NCBI GenBank assembly: GCA_026386995.1
Contig: JAPLMO010000395.1
Span: 1 to 15,333, forward strand
Direction: 5' to 3'
DNA from: Planctomycetota bacterium
Lineage (GTDB): Bacteria > Planctomycetota > Phycisphaerae > FEN-1346
Length of the DNA: 15,333 nucleotides
The notes under the pieces are model-generated. The model saw nothing but the letters and a program-made list of their open reading frames with translations. It had not been told where the DNA came from and ran no database searches. Positions 14,471 to 15,333 of this stretch are shown here, in pieces. Numbering within the stretch: position 1 is the first letter of the stretch; each line of letters starts with the position of its first letter. Both the position numbers and the translations under genes were made by a program.

Positions 14471-14547
14471 TGTGGCACGGCTGGCTTGTCCAGCCGTGGC
14501 GGAAGCACGCGTTGTTTCCCACGGCTGGACAAGCCAGACGTGCCACA
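14471..14547. repeat. Inverted repeat between convergent genes (second family, copy D)
   Basis: The arms 14471-14499 (TGTGGCACGGCTGGCTTGTC at the outer end) and 14519-14547 pair over 29 bp with one mismatch, around a 19-nt loop. Each arm also contains a CACGGCTGG-CTTGT-CCAGCCGTG hairpin. It shares the CACGGCTG core with copies A-C but differs in arm length, loop and flanks, so it is a separate subfamily. It lies 8 nt after moeA and 9 nt before the stop of the - strand gene. A bidirectional terminator role is plausible. Confidence 0.85.
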
Positions 14548-14556
14548 CCGATTCTC

Positions 14557-15333
14557 TTACGGGCTGCGCCTGCGAGTAAGTTCTGCCGGCGTGTTCACGT
14601 TCTCCCACGCCGCGCGCAGGTTCGCCGGCGGCCTGGGCGAAAGCACCTTCGGATGGCCCGCCAAGAGCGACGGCGCGGACTTTCCCTCGGCCGCCAAGTC
14701 TTCCAGAAGCCCGCGGGCACGGAAATCATAGTGCGCCAGGAGCGGCTCGACGCCGCGCCGCCCCGGGCCGCGCGGCAGCGTCGCCCAGACGCCCGGCCGC
14801 CGCGTCGAGAGGAGCCACGCGAGCGCCTCGGGCGAGACGTGTGGCATGTCGCACGCCGCCACAAGCCACGTGGCCCACGGCGCCCAACGCATGGCCGCGA
14901 GGATTCCGGCGAGCGGACCCTTGAGGCCGGGCGCATCCGGCAGCCGCGTGACGCCTTCCAAAGCGCGCGGTATGTCGCCGGCGCCGACGATGGCGATCTG
15001 CTGTGTGACCTTTTCTAGCCGCGCGACGGCATGTTCGAGCCACGTTTTCCCGCAGCGGCGGAGCAGGTGTTTCGGCCGGCCCATACGCTTACTGCGGCCG
15101 CCGATGAGGACGCACCCGTACACGGGCGGCCGGCACCACTGCGCGGGGAGCCACGACTGGAGGAGATTCCACGTGATCTCCGAGCGGTCGGCATCGCGCT
15201 GGAGCGTGGCGAGCACGTCGGCGAACTGGTGCGGCGCGCGGCGCTCGCCATCTCCCAGAAGCCAGACCTTTGCGCAGGGGAGGGGCTTGCGGCCCTCGAC
15301 GAGCACGAGGTCGTAGCGGCGGCAGAGATCCGC
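14557..15333 (-). CDS. mobA: MobB-MobA fusion, molybdenum cofactor guanylyltransferase (5' end cut)
   Basis: The reverse-strand frame is open from the window edge at 15333 to TAA at 14559-14557, giving 258 residues. The first part, YDLVLVEGRKPLPCAKVWLL, matches the end of the MobB GTPase core (DLVLVEGfK motif). The MobA nucleotidyltransferase domain begins at about residue 73: VLIGGRSKRMGRPKHLL, the GTP-binding loop with the conserved Lys, and the later AACDMPHVSPEAL holds the metal-binding Asp. MobA attaches GMP to Mo-molybdopterin to give MGD, the cofactor form used by formate dehydrogenase. MobB assists it. A GTG at 15306 is in frame but is not the start, because MobB homology continues across it to the edge. 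The gene converges with moeA. Whether the MobB P-loop is intact lies outside the window. Confidence 0.9.
   Translation of the reverse strand, partial: ADLCRRYDLVLVEGRKPLPCAKVWLLGDGERRAPHQFADVLATLQRDADRSEITWNLLQSWLPAQWCRPPVYGCVLIGGRSKRMGRPKHLLRRCGKTWLEHAVARLEKVTQQIAIVGAGDIPRALEGVTRLPDAPGLKGPLAGILAAMRWAPWATWLVAACDMPHVSPEALAWLLSTRRPGVWATLPRGPGRRGVEPLLAHYDFRARGLLEDLAAEGKSAPSLLAGHPKVLSPRPPANLRAAWENVNTPAELTRRRSP

Noticed and set aside
1185..14547. CRISPR array from repeated GGGTGCCACGGCTG units
   Set aside because: Units are palindromic, in opposed pairs, kilobases apart and not regularly spaced. No cas genes are present.

Overview
The window reads as a GC-rich (roughly two thirds G+C by eye) bacterial chromosome segment from an anaerobe that uses the Wood-Ljungdahl (reductive acetyl-CoA) pathway. 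Ten genes lie on the + strand and one on the - strand, with standard stop codons. No taxonomic marker gene is present. The high G+C and the dense GGGTGCCACGGCTG-type intergenic hairpin repeats make me think of Planctomycetota or a similar deep-branching lineage, but this is only an impression.

Positions 1-4605 carry the carbonyl branch of the pathway. They hold the 3' part of acsB (acetyl-CoA synthase, with its A-cluster cysteines), then acsC and acsD (the two corrinoid iron-sulfur protein subunits) and acsE (methyltetrahydrofolate:CFeSP methyltransferase). acsA (CO dehydrogenase) and acsF/cooC are not in the window. After acsE, at 4851-5951, is a stand-alone protein with a BioD-like P-loop domain plus a DRTGG-type domain. 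This resembles the N-terminal regulatory half of long phosphotransacetylases, without the catalytic part.

Positions 5964-13120 form a second transcription unit with its own plausible sigma70-type promoter. It encodes a NuoE-like [2Fe-2S] subunit, a 1022-residue fusion of a NuoF/HydB-like NADH:flavin module to a GltD/NfnB-like FAD/NADPH module, a 899-residue molybdenum- or tungsten-dependent formate dehydrogenase with a NuoG-like iron-sulfur N-terminus and Cys in place of selenocysteine, and FdhD. The predicted product is a soluble formate dehydrogenase that can address two nicotinamide pools, and perhaps ferredoxin by flavin-based bifurcation. It would supply formate to the methyl branch whose product is consumed by AcsB-E.

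Positions 13269-15333 carry cofactor genes for that enzyme: moeA (+) and, convergent to it, a MobB-MobA fusion (-) cut by the right edge.

Four large inverted-repeat elements sit directly behind stop codons at 1159-1308, 4599-4725, 13118-13221 and 14471-14547. The first three are one family (REP-doublet/REPIN-like). Their similarity extends into flanking DNA and covers the host genes' stop codons. The elements fall at the joints between gene blocks and are absent inside the tightly spaced operons. No stretch of more than 300 bases lacks a gene, and I see no tRNA, rRNA, CRISPR array or transposase gene.
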